A stretch of DNA of 64,000 nucleotides, from positions 1 to 64,000 of the forward strand of contig NZ_JBINJF010000015.1 of NCBI RefSeq assembly GCF_043951865.1. Reading direction: 5' to 3'. The stretch comes from JAMQKA01 sp043951865 (GTDB taxonomy: Bacteria > Bacteroidota > Rhodothermia > Balneolales > Balneolaceae). Positions 24,512 through 33,428 of this stretch are shown one piece after another; within the stretch, counting starts at the first letter, position 1, and every line of letters begins with the position of its first letter. The notes beneath the pieces are model-generated. The model saw only the letters and a list, made by a program, of their open reading frames with translations, was not told the DNA's origin and ran no database searches. Both the position numbers and the translations under genes were made by a program.

Positions 24512-24567
24512 CTGCAACTTTTGACATTCAACCTGCAACTTTCAACCTGCAACCTGCAACCTGCATC
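24512..24567. repeat. Heptad array between the two acyl-CoA dehydrogenase genes
   Basis: Eight consecutive 7-base units (CTGCAAC, TTTTGAC, ATTCAAC, CTGCAAC, TTTCAAC, CTGCAAC twice, CTGCATC) lie in the 135-base gap. They are oriented opposite to the arrays upstream of rmlA. The reading frame of the downstream gene stays open through them, but the enzyme starts after them at 24605. Confidence 0.88.
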
Positions 24568-24604
24568 ACTAATTGATCTACTGACAAAATTAACAACCGC
24601 CAGT

Positions 24605-25822
24605 ATGCCAGATACCAGCTTCAATCCCGACGATGCCCTCCAATTCGAATCCGAACTGGGTGAAGAAGATCGTATGATCATGGAAACCGCCCGCGAATAC
24701 GCCCAGAGCAAGCTGGAGCCCCGGGCCCTGAAAGGCAACCAGGAAGAGTATTTCGATCCTGACATAGCCACAGAGATGGGAGAGCTGGGGCTGCTAGGGG
24801 CCAGCATCGATCCGAAGTACGGCGGCGGAGGGGCCAGCCACACCGCCTACGGGCTCATCGCCCGGGAAGTCGAGCGGGTAGATTCGGGATACCGCTCGTT
24901 CATGTCCGTGCAGTCGTCGCTGGTGATGTACCCGATCTCAATATTCGGAACCGAAGAGCAGAAAGAACGCTTCCTGCCGAGGCTTGCGGCCGGAGAGCTG
25001 ATCGGCTGTTTTGGACTGACTGAGCCCGACCACGGCTCCGATCCCGGTTCCATGAATACCACCGCCCTGAAAACCGAGGGAGGCTGGACCCTGAACGGGG
25101 CCAAAATGTGGATTACCAACGCACCCATCGCCGATGTTGCCGTTGTCTGGGCCAAGGCAAAAGAGAACAAAAATGAGGAAGGCGCAATCCGCGGATTCCT
25201 CGTTGAAAAAGAAATGGAGGGCTTCAGTACGCCGGCAACAAAATACAAGATGTCGCTGCGTGCCTCTGAAACGGGGGAACTCATTTTTGAGGATGTTTTT
25301 ATTCCCGATAAAAATGTATTTCCCGATGTTTCCGGGCTCAAAGGTCCCTTCACCTGTCTGAACAGCGCACGCTACGGTATCGTCTGGGGAACGGTGGGTG
25401 CTGCCGAATTCTGCTATCAAAAAGCGCGGCAATACGTACTGGAACGCACACAGTTCGGCTACCCGATCGGGGCAAACCAGTTGCCGCAGTCCAAACTGGC
25501 CGACATGCTTACCAGTATTACACAGATGCAACTGCTGGCGTGGCGCCTGGGCACATTAAAGGATGAGGGGCGGGACCACCATGTAATGACCTCGCTTGCC
25601 AAACGCAACAATTGTCAAAAGGCGCTTGAAATCGCCCGCACGGCCCGCGACATGCACGGCGCCAACGGAATTACCGGCGAATACCGGGTTGTCCACCACA
25701 TGATGAACCTCGAATCGGTTAACACTTATGAAGGCACGTATGATATTCACGGACTCATCCTCGGACGTGAACTTACCGGCATTCAGGCATTTATCCCACG
25801 AGGAAATGATCTGTCCGAATAA
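24605..25822 (+). CDS. gcdH: Glutaryl-CoA dehydrogenase-like acyl-CoA dehydrogenase
   Basis: A 405-residue acyl-CoA dehydrogenase most like the glutaryl-CoA dehydrogenase branch, which oxidises and decarboxylates glutaryl-CoA to crotonyl-CoA. Indicators are REVERVDSGYRSFMSVQSSLVMYPI, GCFGLTEPDHGSDPGSM, the RTQFGYPIGANQLPQSKLADM motif and NTYEGTYDIHGLILGRELTG, where the catalytic glutamate is expected. I chose ATG 24605 over a longer frame beginning at 24473, because the extra 44 residues are encoded by heptad repeats. It is the last gene of the electron-transfer block; lysine or tryptophan degradation is the likely use. Confidence 0.88.
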   Translation: MPDTSFNPDDALQFESELGEEDRMIMETAREYAQSKLEPRALKGNQEEYFDPDIATEMGELGLLGASIDPKYGGGGASHTAYGLIAREVERVDSGYRSFMSVQSSLVMYPISIFGTEEQKERFLPRLAAGELIGCFGLTEPDHGSDPGSMNTTALKTEGGWTLNGAKMWITNAPIADVAVVWAKAKENKNEEGAIRGFLVEKEMEGFSTPATKYKMSLRASETGELIFEDVFIPDKNVFPDVSGLKGPFTCLNSARYGIVWGTVGAAEFCYQKARQYVLERTQFGYPIGANQLPQSKLADMLTSITQMQLLAWRLGTLKDEGRDHHVMTSLAKRNNCQKALEIARTARDMHGANGITGEYRVVHHMMNLESVNTYEGTYDIHGLILGRELTGIQAFIPRGNDLSE

Positions 25823-26266
25823 TTCCATCTTTTTTTATGACTCCGCCGACGGTAGCAAACCGTAAAACAGACGCGAATACCAGCTAAACGTGGATTACCT
25901 GCGGTTATCGCGGATTATTCACCAGGAAATTCGGTTATGAACGAGGCGAAGGAAAAAAGGCGGCGGAAACGTACTGGTGTACCTTTAGCACCTCATTTTT
26001 CCTCCAACGAAGTGCACGGCCGAATTTCGCAGCCCGTTGCAACTACCCTCCAATTTGGGCCATAAACAATTTCGATATACAGAATAATATCAATAACTCA
26101 CCCCTCTATTTTTGAATATTTCGTGAATAATCCGGGGTAAAACAACATCGTCTTTAACCTCAAAAATAGGTATATTGTAAACGACGAGTATATGGCTAAT
26201 AGATGGTATTAAAGCCTACAGACACTTTCTTTTCTATATCCATATTACGATTTAAGGGAGGCAGGG
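25823..26266. other. Gene-free gap before the TonB receptor
   Basis: 444 bases without a gene. An imperfect inverted repeat spans about 25926-26028 (listed separately). The last 30 bases contain AAGGGAGG, a strong ribosome-binding site for the TonB receptor. The A/T-rich middle presumably holds its promoter, but no clear TAnnTTTG box was found. Confidence 0.5.
25926..26028. repeat. Imperfect long inverted repeat
   Basis: GAAATTCGG at the left is matched by its complement CCGAATTTC at the right. Inner parts (GAAGGAAAAAA against TTTTTCCTCC) also pair imperfectly. Near the centre is GTAC-TGGT-GTAC. The roughly 103-base unit could fold into a long hairpin. It may be a degenerate mobile element or a dispersed intergenic repeat; no second copy was seen. 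Confidence 0.45.
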
Positions 26267-29131
26267 ATGAATACTCAACCTATTGTTCAGCGAACTGCAG
26301 TTCTATTTTTTTTACTTTTCCCCTTATGCTGCCTGCATATCGACGCAAAGGCGCTCTCCTCCAAAGTGGAGGTTACCATTTCCGGTGTTGTGATTGAGGC
26401 GGAAACTGACGAACCGCTGCCCGGCGTCAATGTAAAAGTAAAAGGCAAGGTTATAGGCACCTCCACAGGTCTCGACGGCCAGTTCCAGCTCCGGATTAAC
26501 CAGGATCCGCCTTTGACGCTGGTATTTTCGAGCGTCGGTTTTAAAACAGTGGAGGTCGAGATCACCTCTTCGCAGCCGGAAAAACTGACGATCAGGATGG
26601 AGCAGGAAACCTTGATAGGCAGTGATGTGGTCGTATCCGCCTCACGGGTCGAAGAAAGTATTCTTGAAGCTCCTGTTTCTATCGAAAAGATGGATATTAT
26701 ATCAATACAGCAGAACGCGGCCCCTACTTTTTATGATGCCCTTGCCAATATGAAAGGGGTCGACTTCAGTACCCAAAGCCTGACCTTTAAGTCGGTAAAC
26801 ACCCGCGGTTTTGGAGCAAACGGCAACGTGCGATTTGTACAACTGATTGACGGCATCGACAACCAGGCTCCCGGCCTCAATTTCCCGGTAGGCAATGTGG
26901 TGGGGATTTCGGAGCTGGACCTGGAAAGTGCAGAACTAATTCCGGGAGTTGCCTCCGCGCTGTACGGAGCCAACGCGCTGAACGGCATCCTACTGCTTAA
27001 CAGTAAAAGCCCGTTTGATTACGAGGGGCTGAGCGTAAAGGTGAAACAGGGTCTCAACCACGTTCAGGAGACAGATCACGAGCGCTCGCTGTATCAGCAG
27101 TACCTGGTCAGATACGCCAAATCCTATAACAACAAGGTCGCCTTCAAAGTAAATGGTTCCTTTTTGAAAGCGCAGGACTTTGTAGCCGTTGACTACCGGG
27201 ATATAGGCCCCGCCTCTTTTGGAGCGATCGAACGGGGAGCCACCTCCAGGGGCGACAACCGGGTCTACAACAGACTCAATGTCTATGGGGATGACCTGCT
27301 GACCATCGGAACGATCGCTGACGCCCAGATAGCCGCCGGCAATTCCGATATCGCTGCGATCCGCTCCCTGTTGCCCGATGGGGAAGCCGGGGCTTTTACC
27401 CCGCTTGGATATACAGAGTCCTCGTTTGTGGACAATACGACAGAAAGTTTAAAATTAAACGCGGCGCTTCACTACCGTATTAATGATGACCTGGAGCTGC
27501 TCGGTCAGTACAATATCGGGTTCGGGAGCACCGTGTATACGGCCAATGACCGGTTTGTACTCGACGATTTCAGCATATGGACCGGCAAAATTGAGCTGCG
27601 AAATCCCAATTTCTTCCTTCGAGCATATACCACCCAGGAGGATGCCGGCGACACGTATGCAGCCAATACCGTAGCCACACAGATCAACCTGGATACATAC
27701 GTACCAGCTTATTTCCAGGCCTTTGCCCAGGCACGTATCCGGGGAGCCACGGTCCAGGAAGCCCATATGCAGGCAGAGAATGCCGGTGCCCAGGCTCGCC
27801 TCGAACCGGAAAGCACGGCGTTTCAACAACTTTTTAACGAGATCCGCAGCATACCGATTTCGGAAGGCGGCGCCCGGTTCCTCGACAAGTCCGACTTGTG
27901 GCATGCCGAAGGGAAATACAACTTTTCAGAGATCATAGATCCCGAAATCGCGGAACTTATCACCGGGGCCAGCTACCGTAAGTACGCCCTTGACTCCGGG
28001 GGTACGCTGTTTGCTCTCCAGGAAGATGGAGATGAGTTTGATATCGATGAGTTCGGCGCCTATCTGCAGATTTCAAAAACACTGCTGGATCAGACGCTGG
28101 ACCTGCAGAGCGCCGTCAGGTACGACAAAAACGAATATTTTGAAGGGCAGTTCTCGCCGCGGTTCTCCGCGGTCTACACAGTGGCCGAAAATCACAATTT
28201 GAGGGCTTCGTTTCAGCGCGGTTTCAGGATTCCAACAACCCAAACGCAGTTTATCGACCTCGATGTGGTCCGCCGGCGGCTGATCGGCAGCAACCAAACG
28301 CTGATCGATCGGTACAATCTTGAGACCAACACCGTGTACTCCACCGAAAGTGTGCAAGCTGCCCGGCAGGCGGATGATATCTCTCTCCTTGAACCGATCG
28401 AACTCAACAACCTGCAGACTGAAAAGGTCAACACCTTTGAAGTGGGCTACAAGGCATTGATCAGGAATCGACTGTTGATCGATGCTTCCTACTATTACAG
28501 CTCGTATAACGATTTTATCGCTGAAATAGACCTGACCCAGGCGGTGGATGTCGCAGACACTGACAACCGCGACGGGTTCGACCCGGTTGACGGGTTTAAT
28601 CCCGATTCGGATGCTGGTAAACGAGATATTCTCAACAACAGCGTGGCCGGGGGACGCCTGCAACGATACGGGTTCGATATCAATGCAGACGGAACGGTGG
28701 AAAGCCAGGGGGTGGCCGTCAGTGCCGAGCTTGCCTTCAACCGGGGATACAAAGTGGGCGGGAATATCTCGTACAGCGATCTCATTTCCCAGCAGGACCT
28801 TATCGACCAGGGGTTCAGAGCTAGCTACAACACCCCTGAATGGAAATACAACATCCAGTTTTCCAACAGGCGCCTGACAGATCGCCTCGGGTTCAACATC
28901 GTCTACCGGTGGCAGGATGCTTTTCTCTGGGAGTCCAGCTTTGGGCAGGGCGTTGTTCCGGCCTTCGGCACGCTGGACGCGCAGGTCAGCTACAAGCTGC
29001 CGGTCTACAACACCATACTTAAAGTCGGGGGGAGCAATATCCTGAATGAACGATATACCACCTCAATTGGGAATCCACGCCTCGGTGCCCTCTATTATGT
29101 ATCACTTACCTTCGATCAATTTTTGAACTAA
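26267..29131 (+). CDS. TonB-dependent receptor with CarboxypepD_reg domain
   Basis: A 954-residue outer-membrane transporter. A signal peptide at about residues 1-27 is followed by a CarboxypepD_reg-like domain (ISGVVIEAETDEPLPGVNVKVKG), a TonB plug at about 130-250 (VSIEKMDIISIQQNAAPTFYDAL, NTRGFGANGNVRFVQLIDGID, LYGANALNGILLLNSKSP) and a C-terminal barrel. It lacks a SusD partner; instead an SGNH-hydrolase lipoprotein gene follows 15 bases later. The AAGGGAGG site eight bases upstream supports the start. The paired lipoprotein suggests uptake of an ester-containing or hydrophobic ligand, which cannot be named from sequence alone. Confidence 0.92.
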   Translation: MNTQPIVQRTAVLFFLLFPLCCLHIDAKALSSKVEVTISGVVIEAETDEPLPGVNVKVKGKVIGTSTGLDGQFQLRINQDPPLTLVFSSVGFKTVEVEITSSQPEKLTIRMEQETLIGSDVVVSASRVEESILEAPVSIEKMDIISIQQNAAPTFYDALANMKGVDFSTQSLTFKSVNTRGFGANGNVRFVQLIDGIDNQAPGLNFPVGNVVGISELDLESAELIPGVASALYGANALNGILLLNSKSPFDYEGLSVKVKQGLNHVQETDHERSLYQQYLVRYAKSYNNKVAFKVNGSFLKAQDFVAVDYRDIGPASFGAIERGATSRGDNRVYNRLNVYGDDLLTIGTIADAQIAAGNSDIAAIRSLLPDGEAGAFTPLGYTESSFVDNTTESLKLNAALHYRINDDLELLGQYNIGFGSTVYTANDRFVLDDFSIWTGKIELRNPNFFLRAYTTQEDAGDTYAANTVATQINLDTYVPAYFQAFAQARIRGATVQEAHMQAENAGAQARLEPESTAFQQLFNEIRSIPISEGGARFLDKSDLWHAEGKYNFSEIIDPEIAELITGASYRKYALDSGGTLFALQEDGDEFDIDEFGAYLQISKTLLDQTLDLQSAVRYDKNEYFEGQFSPRFSAVYTVAENHNLRASFQRGFRIPTTQTQFIDLDVVRRRLIGSNQTLIDRYNLETNTVYSTESVQAARQADDISLLEPIELNNLQTEKVNTFEVGYKALIRNRLLIDASYYYSSYNDFIAEIDLTQAVDVADTDNRDGFDPVDGFNPDSDAGKRDILNNSVAGGRLQRYGFDINADGTVESQGVAVSAELAFNRGYKVGGNISYSDLISQQDLIDQGFRASYNTPEWKYNIQFSNRRLTDRLGFNIVYRWQDAFLWESSFGQGVVPAFGTLDAQVSYKLPVYNTILKVGGSNILNERYTTSIGNPRLGALYYVSLTFDQFLN

Positions 29132-29146
29132 ACCTATTCCGCACCC

Positions 29147-30778
29147 ATGAAATTTATAAACACGCTTCCGTTGTTTTTTTGTTGCGCATGCTTCATTCTC
29201 GCCGGGTGCGAGGGGCAGGAAAGTGCCCTGGTTGATGCCCGCCTTGAAGAAAACCCGGTACCCGAGCAGCAGGTCCAGGCCACACAGGGGAACGCCGATT
29301 TTACGAAATATGTAGCGATGGGAAATTCCATAACGGCGGGACTGATGGACGCCGCTCTGTACAATGACGGGCAGAAGTTCAACTTTGCCAACCTGCTGGC
29401 AGAAGAACTTAAAATGGCCGTTGAAAATGACGGCGAAAATTTTGATCCCTTTGATCAGCCGGATATTAATGCTGAAAACGGGTTTAACATCTCTGTGCCG
29501 AACCCGGATCCTGAATCAAATACCGTACTTGGCAGATTTGAGCTGGATCCCGACATTCCGGGGCCGGTGCCCACCCCGGGTGAACCGATTGCTCCTTTTA
29601 CCGGCGACAAAGAGGCGTTAAATAATTTCGGGGTTCCCGGTATCGTGGTCGGCCAGCTGCTCACCCCGGCCACGGGCGGACCACAAAGTCCACAAAACCC
29701 TGCGTTTACACCCTTTTACCAGCGTTTTGCCACCGATCCCGGAACTTCTACGATACTTGGAGATGCCATAAATACCCAACCGACTTTCTTCACCCTCTGG
29801 ATCGGCAGCAATGATGTGCTGGGCTATGCATTGTCGGGCGCATCAAATGAAGCTTTGTTAACCGGTGTCTCCAATTTTGAAAATCAGTTCAATACCGTCG
29901 TTAACAACCTGCTGGCAGGGACCTCCGCGTCCGGAGTCGTGATCAATATACCGCCAATACTGGCATTGCCTTTTTTTCAGGCTGTCTCCTACAATGCCAT
30001 TACGCTTGATCCCGTCTCAGCCAATCAGCTGAATGAGGCGTTTTCCGGGTTCAATACCGCACTGGAGGCGATAGTCACAAGCTTTGGGCATGACCCTGAG
30101 GATGCTGACCGGAGAAAGGTTCACTATGCGGCCGGCAACAACCCGATTTTGGTCATTGACGAAGAGCTGGAAGACCTGGGGCCCAAGTTTGACCAGCTGC
30201 AGATGGCAGGAGCAATAAATGCACAACAACGGGCGGCCCTGGTTCCATACGAGCAGGCTCGCCCTCTTGACCCGGGAGAACTGGTGCTGCTGCAGGCCGG
30301 CGCCCTGCTTGGTACCGAAGCGGACGGCGATGACAGCGAGAGAGACACCCCGGTCGGCGTAGTGGTGCCGCTCGGTTTTGACCTGTCGGATGGCACCCTG
30401 AACGGAGATCCATTTTACCTGACTAAAGCCGAGCAGACACGCATTACGGAGCGTTCCGTGTCGTTTAACACGGCGATAGCCACGGCGGTTGCTTCAAACA
30501 GTGACCGGCTTGCCCTTTATGACACAAACGATCCGCAGGGCATATTTCACGACCTCTTCGGACTGGACGGAAGCGCCCCCGGCATTACTATTGAGGGGGT
30601 AACGCTTCAACCAGATTTTAGTCCCAATGGTGTATTTTCAACTGACGGGGTCCACCCCAACCCCAGGGGAAACGCAATTATTGCAAATGAAATCATCGGT
30701 GTAATTGAAAAAAACTTCGGCTCAGAGATCCCCCGGGTGGATGTACTGAACCTCGGGAGCGTAGTCCTTGCCCGATAG
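29147..30778 (+). CDS. SGNH/GDSL-type hydrolase lipoprotein
   Basis: A 543-residue lipoprotein with the lipobox LAGC at about residues 18-21. The nucleophile block GNSITAG (a GDSL variant) is near residue 60, GSNDVLGYAL gives the block III asparagine, and DGVHPNPRG near the C-terminus supplies the catalytic Asp and His. SGNH hydrolases cleave esters of lipids or acylated sugars. It is larger than most, with long insertions in the middle. It lies 15 bases after the TonB receptor and should be exposed at the outer membrane, possibly removing an acyl group from a ligand before import. The pairing is inferred from adjacency. Confidence 0.82.
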   Translation: MKFINTLPLFFCCACFILAGCEGQESALVDARLEENPVPEQQVQATQGNADFTKYVAMGNSITAGLMDAALYNDGQKFNFANLLAEELKMAVENDGENFDPFDQPDINAENGFNISVPNPDPESNTVLGRFELDPDIPGPVPTPGEPIAPFTGDKEALNNFGVPGIVVGQLLTPATGGPQSPQNPAFTPFYQRFATDPGTSTILGDAINTQPTFFTLWIGSNDVLGYALSGASNEALLTGVSNFENQFNTVVNNLLAGTSASGVVINIPPILALPFFQAVSYNAITLDPVSANQLNEAFSGFNTALEAIVTSFGHDPEDADRRKVHYAAGNNPILVIDEELEDLGPKFDQLQMAGAINAQQRAALVPYEQARPLDPGELVLLQAGALLGTEADGDDSERDTPVGVVVPLGFDLSDGTLNGDPFYLTKAEQTRITERSVSFNTAIATAVASNSDRLALYDTNDPQGIFHDLFGLDGSAPGITIEGVTLQPDFSPNGVFSTDGVHPNPRGNAIIANEIIGVIEKNFGSEIPRVDVLNLGSVVLAR

Positions 30779-30890
30779 TATTATTTTGGGTTTTCCAACC
30801 GGAATTCAATCCTGTACTCGTACTTCTTCTCCACAAACGAGGCAACCAACGCCCCATCTCAACAGGCAACACAAATCGGCACCGGTCACC

Positions 30891-32366
30891 TCAGAGTAGT
30901 GCCTGCTGATCTCCAAAGCGATCCAGGTACTTTTTTAATTTCACCTTCCGGCGGGTGCTTTTGCTGGTCATATAGCGCACCTTGCCAAAAATTGGACGTT
31001 CCTGCCAGGCGCGGTCGAAGCGACCGAAACACCAGAAAATGCCGGAGTAGCTGTTGGGATCGCGACCGTCGATGGCAAATTTGTTGTTTAGCTCGATCAG
31101 GTACTCCAGTGCGGTTTGCGGGTCGGGCGTCCACTCGATCACCTTTTTACCCCAGAGCATCCGCAGGTAGTTGTGAATAATGCCCTCCTGTCGTAATTGT
31201 CGCTGGGCGGCATTCCAGATCTCGTCGTGGGTTTGGGCGTTTTCGAGCTCTTCGTAACTGTAAATCCATTCCCGCGGATCATCCTTGTGATCGCGCAGGG
31301 TCTCCAGGGCCCAGTCGGGCAGGCTTTCGAATTCGGCGTAGTCGGGCCGGTGATGTGCAAAATGGAATCCCACTTCGCGCCAGGTTATCACTTCATCCAG
31401 GAAGCTGTCGATATTGGGATCTCCGTTGAAAAAGCCGCCGGTCGAGCCTTTGTTAAAGGAGATATCGCCCAGGTCCCACCCTTTCGGCTGGTGATCGAGC
31501 ACCGTTTGCACAATCTCATGTTCCGATATCTTTCCGAAGTGGAGCCAGGGACTCAGTCCACTTACCTTGCTCTCATCCGGATCATTCCGTTTTTGATCAT
31601 ACTCCGGCAGTCCATATTGCACAAACCGGCCCAGTTTCCCGAGTGCGGCCTGCCGCGTGCCTTTTATCTCCAGCGGTTTTACCTCATGATCGATAGGTAA
31701 TTCATTTATAAATTTTGGAATCTCTTCAGGTATTTCTCCCCTTGTCGGCAACTTTTTTCGAAGACTTTTAATATCAATTTCCTCCCGATTTTTCAGCTCT
31801 TCCAGCGGGTTTTGCTTTGGGGGATGGGTATAAGCCTCCACAAAATTTCGCTGCATGATCTTCCGAAAAAAATAGGCGTTGTAGGGATCTTTCTCGGTGA
31901 GCCCTAGCGGGATCAGCCCGTTGTTATCCACCGTATAGACCGGAATGTCGAGGTGTTCCCCAAGCCATCTGTTGCGTTCGCGGATAAAATAGACAGGGAA
32001 CTCGTCGGTAACCAGGCAGCATGCGTTACGCAGCATCTCAAGATAGGCCCGTTTGTTGGTCTCGGGCTCTTCTTCTACAAATGAAAGGTAGTTGTGGTTG
32101 TGTTCCCGGCAGTAATCCCGGATCTCCTGCATCCCCTCCAGGTAAAAGGTATGGATGCGGCCGGAGGCCCACGGGTAGTCGTTTTTCAGCTCCTCGTATA
32201 ACAGCAGCGGCTTGTCCAGCTTGTTGGCCCACCCAACCGCGTACTCGAGCGCAAAATTGTAGTGCAGGCGGTGGGCCGACTGCATCCAATATACGACGTA
32301 TTTCCCCCCGGTATCCGGCTCTTTCTGGTTTCTATGAAATACGCGGTGACTGTTGATATTCTTCAT
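30891..32366 (-). CDS. Class II CPD photolyase
   Basis: A 491-residue DNA photolyase of class II, which uses FAD and blue light to split cyclobutane pyrimidine dimers. Class II hallmarks include YWMQSAHRLHYNFAL at the start, GLSPWLHFGKIS, DEVITWREVGFHFA, HNYLRMLWGKKVIEW and the FAD-binding DGRDPNSYSGIFWCFGRFDRAW. Length is normal. The antenna-binding N-terminal alpha/beta domain is complete. It is a single gene convergent with the SGNH lipoprotein gene. UV repair fits a sunlit surface habitat. Confidence 0.95.
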   Translation of the reverse strand: MKNINSHRVFHRNQKEPDTGGKYVVYWMQSAHRLHYNFALEYAVGWANKLDKPLLLYEELKNDYPWASGRIHTFYLEGMQEIRDYCREHNHNYLSFVEEEPETNKRAYLEMLRNACCLVTDEFPVYFIRERNRWLGEHLDIPVYTVDNNGLIPLGLTEKDPYNAYFFRKIMQRNFVEAYTHPPKQNPLEELKNREEIDIKSLRKKLPTRGEIPEEIPKFINELPIDHEVKPLEIKGTRQAALGKLGRFVQYGLPEYDQKRNDPDESKVSGLSPWLHFGKISEHEIVQTVLDHQPKGWDLGDISFNKGSTGGFFNGDPNIDSFLDEVITWREVGFHFAHHRPDYAEFESLPDWALETLRDHKDDPREWIYSYEELENAQTHDEIWNAAQRQLRQEGIIHNYLRMLWGKKVIEWTPDPQTALEYLIELNNKFAIDGRDPNSYSGIFWCFGRFDRAWQERPIFGKVRYMTSKSTRRKVKLKKYLDRFGDQQALL

Positions 32367-32587
32367 CTGCTGCCCTGTTGGCTCCTGTTAATTTCCGGTG
32401 CCTTAACAGCAATCGGTCAACCGGCATTCCCAAAATGGGTATCCTTGCCCACAACCCAGCCCGGGTCAGTCTATCAATCATTTCATATACAATTACTGCA
32501 AGCTTTGTATATTCAGGCCTCATTAGTCGGTATTTATTGAGCTGGATACTCCATCTTTTTTCCGACTTTTAACTACAAACCAATCAG

Positions 32588-33244
32588 ATGCGAAGCAATT
32601 TTGGCGTTCTTTTTGACATGGACGGGGTCATTGTACACAGCAACCCCGCACACAAAAAAGCGATCAACATTTTTTGCGACAAACACGATATAAAAATTGA
32701 TGACGACTACCTGAAAAATAATATCTACGGGCGGGCGAACAAGGAGTGGATTCCTAAAATTTTCGGGGATATTTCCACAGAACGGCTCAAGGAACTGGCC
32801 GATGAAAAGGAACAGATTTTCCGGGATATATTTGATCCCGAGGCGATGCAGGTGCCCGGCGTTATCAGGTTTATCAGGCAACTGAAAGAGCAGAAGGTCA
32901 AGATGGTCGTGGCGACCTCGGCCCCGGGTGAAAATGCCGATTTTATCCTTAATAAGCTTGCGATCTACGATATGTTTGATGCTGTGCTTGACTCCTCCCA
33001 CGTTACCCACAGCAAACCCCATCCGGAGCCCTATCACAATGCAGCCAAAGCGATCGGCCTTACAGCCCCGGAATGTATTGTGATTGAAGATTCCGTTTCC
33101 GGGGTGCAGTCGGGATTGGCGGCGGGTGCTGCCGTTATTGGGGTAGCTACCACGCATACCCCTGAAGAACTGAGTGACTGCCACCTGGTGATCAACGACT
33201 TTGAAAACTTTACCCTGGACAGCATGCTTAGCCTGAAGGATTAA
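32588..33244 (+). CDS. HAD-superfamily phosphatase/phosphomutase, beta-PGM-like
   Basis: A 218-residue haloacid-dehalogenase hydrolase of the beta-phosphoglucomutase type. Motif I is LFDMDGVIVHS at 8-18 with nucleophile and acid aspartates, motif II is VVATSAP, the lysine lies in SKPHPEPY, and motif IV is VIEDSVSGVQSG. A helical cap follows motif I. The family includes beta-phosphoglucomutases and small sugar-phosphate phosphatases; which it is cannot be settled. It stands alone between the divergent photolyase and the SusCD block, whose terminator lies about 100 bases downstream. Confidence 0.88.
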   Translation: MRSNFGVLFDMDGVIVHSNPAHKKAINIFCDKHDIKIDDDYLKNNIYGRANKEWIPKIFGDISTERLKELADEKEQIFRDIFDPEAMQVPGVIRFIRQLKEQKVKMVVATSAPGENADFILNKLAIYDMFDAVLDSSHVTHSKPHPEPYHNAAKAIGLTAPECIVIEDSVSGVQSGLAAGAAVIGVATTHTPEELSDCHLVINDFENFTLDSMLSLKD

Positions 33245-33343
33245 ATTCTATTCCCACCTGTTGACCCATAGTGCGGCGAAGGCAACACATTAAAGACAAG
33301 TCATACTAACGGGGAGCGGCTCTTCCAAAGCACGATTAAAAAA

Positions 33344-33370
33344 GGCTGCAGGCGTTTACCGCCTGCAGCC
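33344..33370 (-). terminator. Strong intrinsic terminator of SusCD operon
   Basis: GGCTGCAGGCG and CGCCTGCAGCC form a perfect 11-base stem around a five-base loop. On the minus strand it is followed by a run of six T, a textbook terminator about 60 bases past the SusD stop codon. Confidence 0.9.
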
Positions 33371-33428
33371 CCTGTAGGTAGTGGGTATAATTAACTACCC
33401 GGTTTTTAAATGCTGGTAAGGTCTCCTG

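Noticed and set aside
2202..24567. CRISPR array
   Set aside because: Heptad arrays have 7-base units without spacers, and no cas genes are present.
24473..24604. 44-residue N-terminal extension of the glutaryl-CoA dehydrogenase-like gene
   Set aside because: It is encoded by heptad repeats; the family start is MPDTSFNPDDALQFE at 24605.
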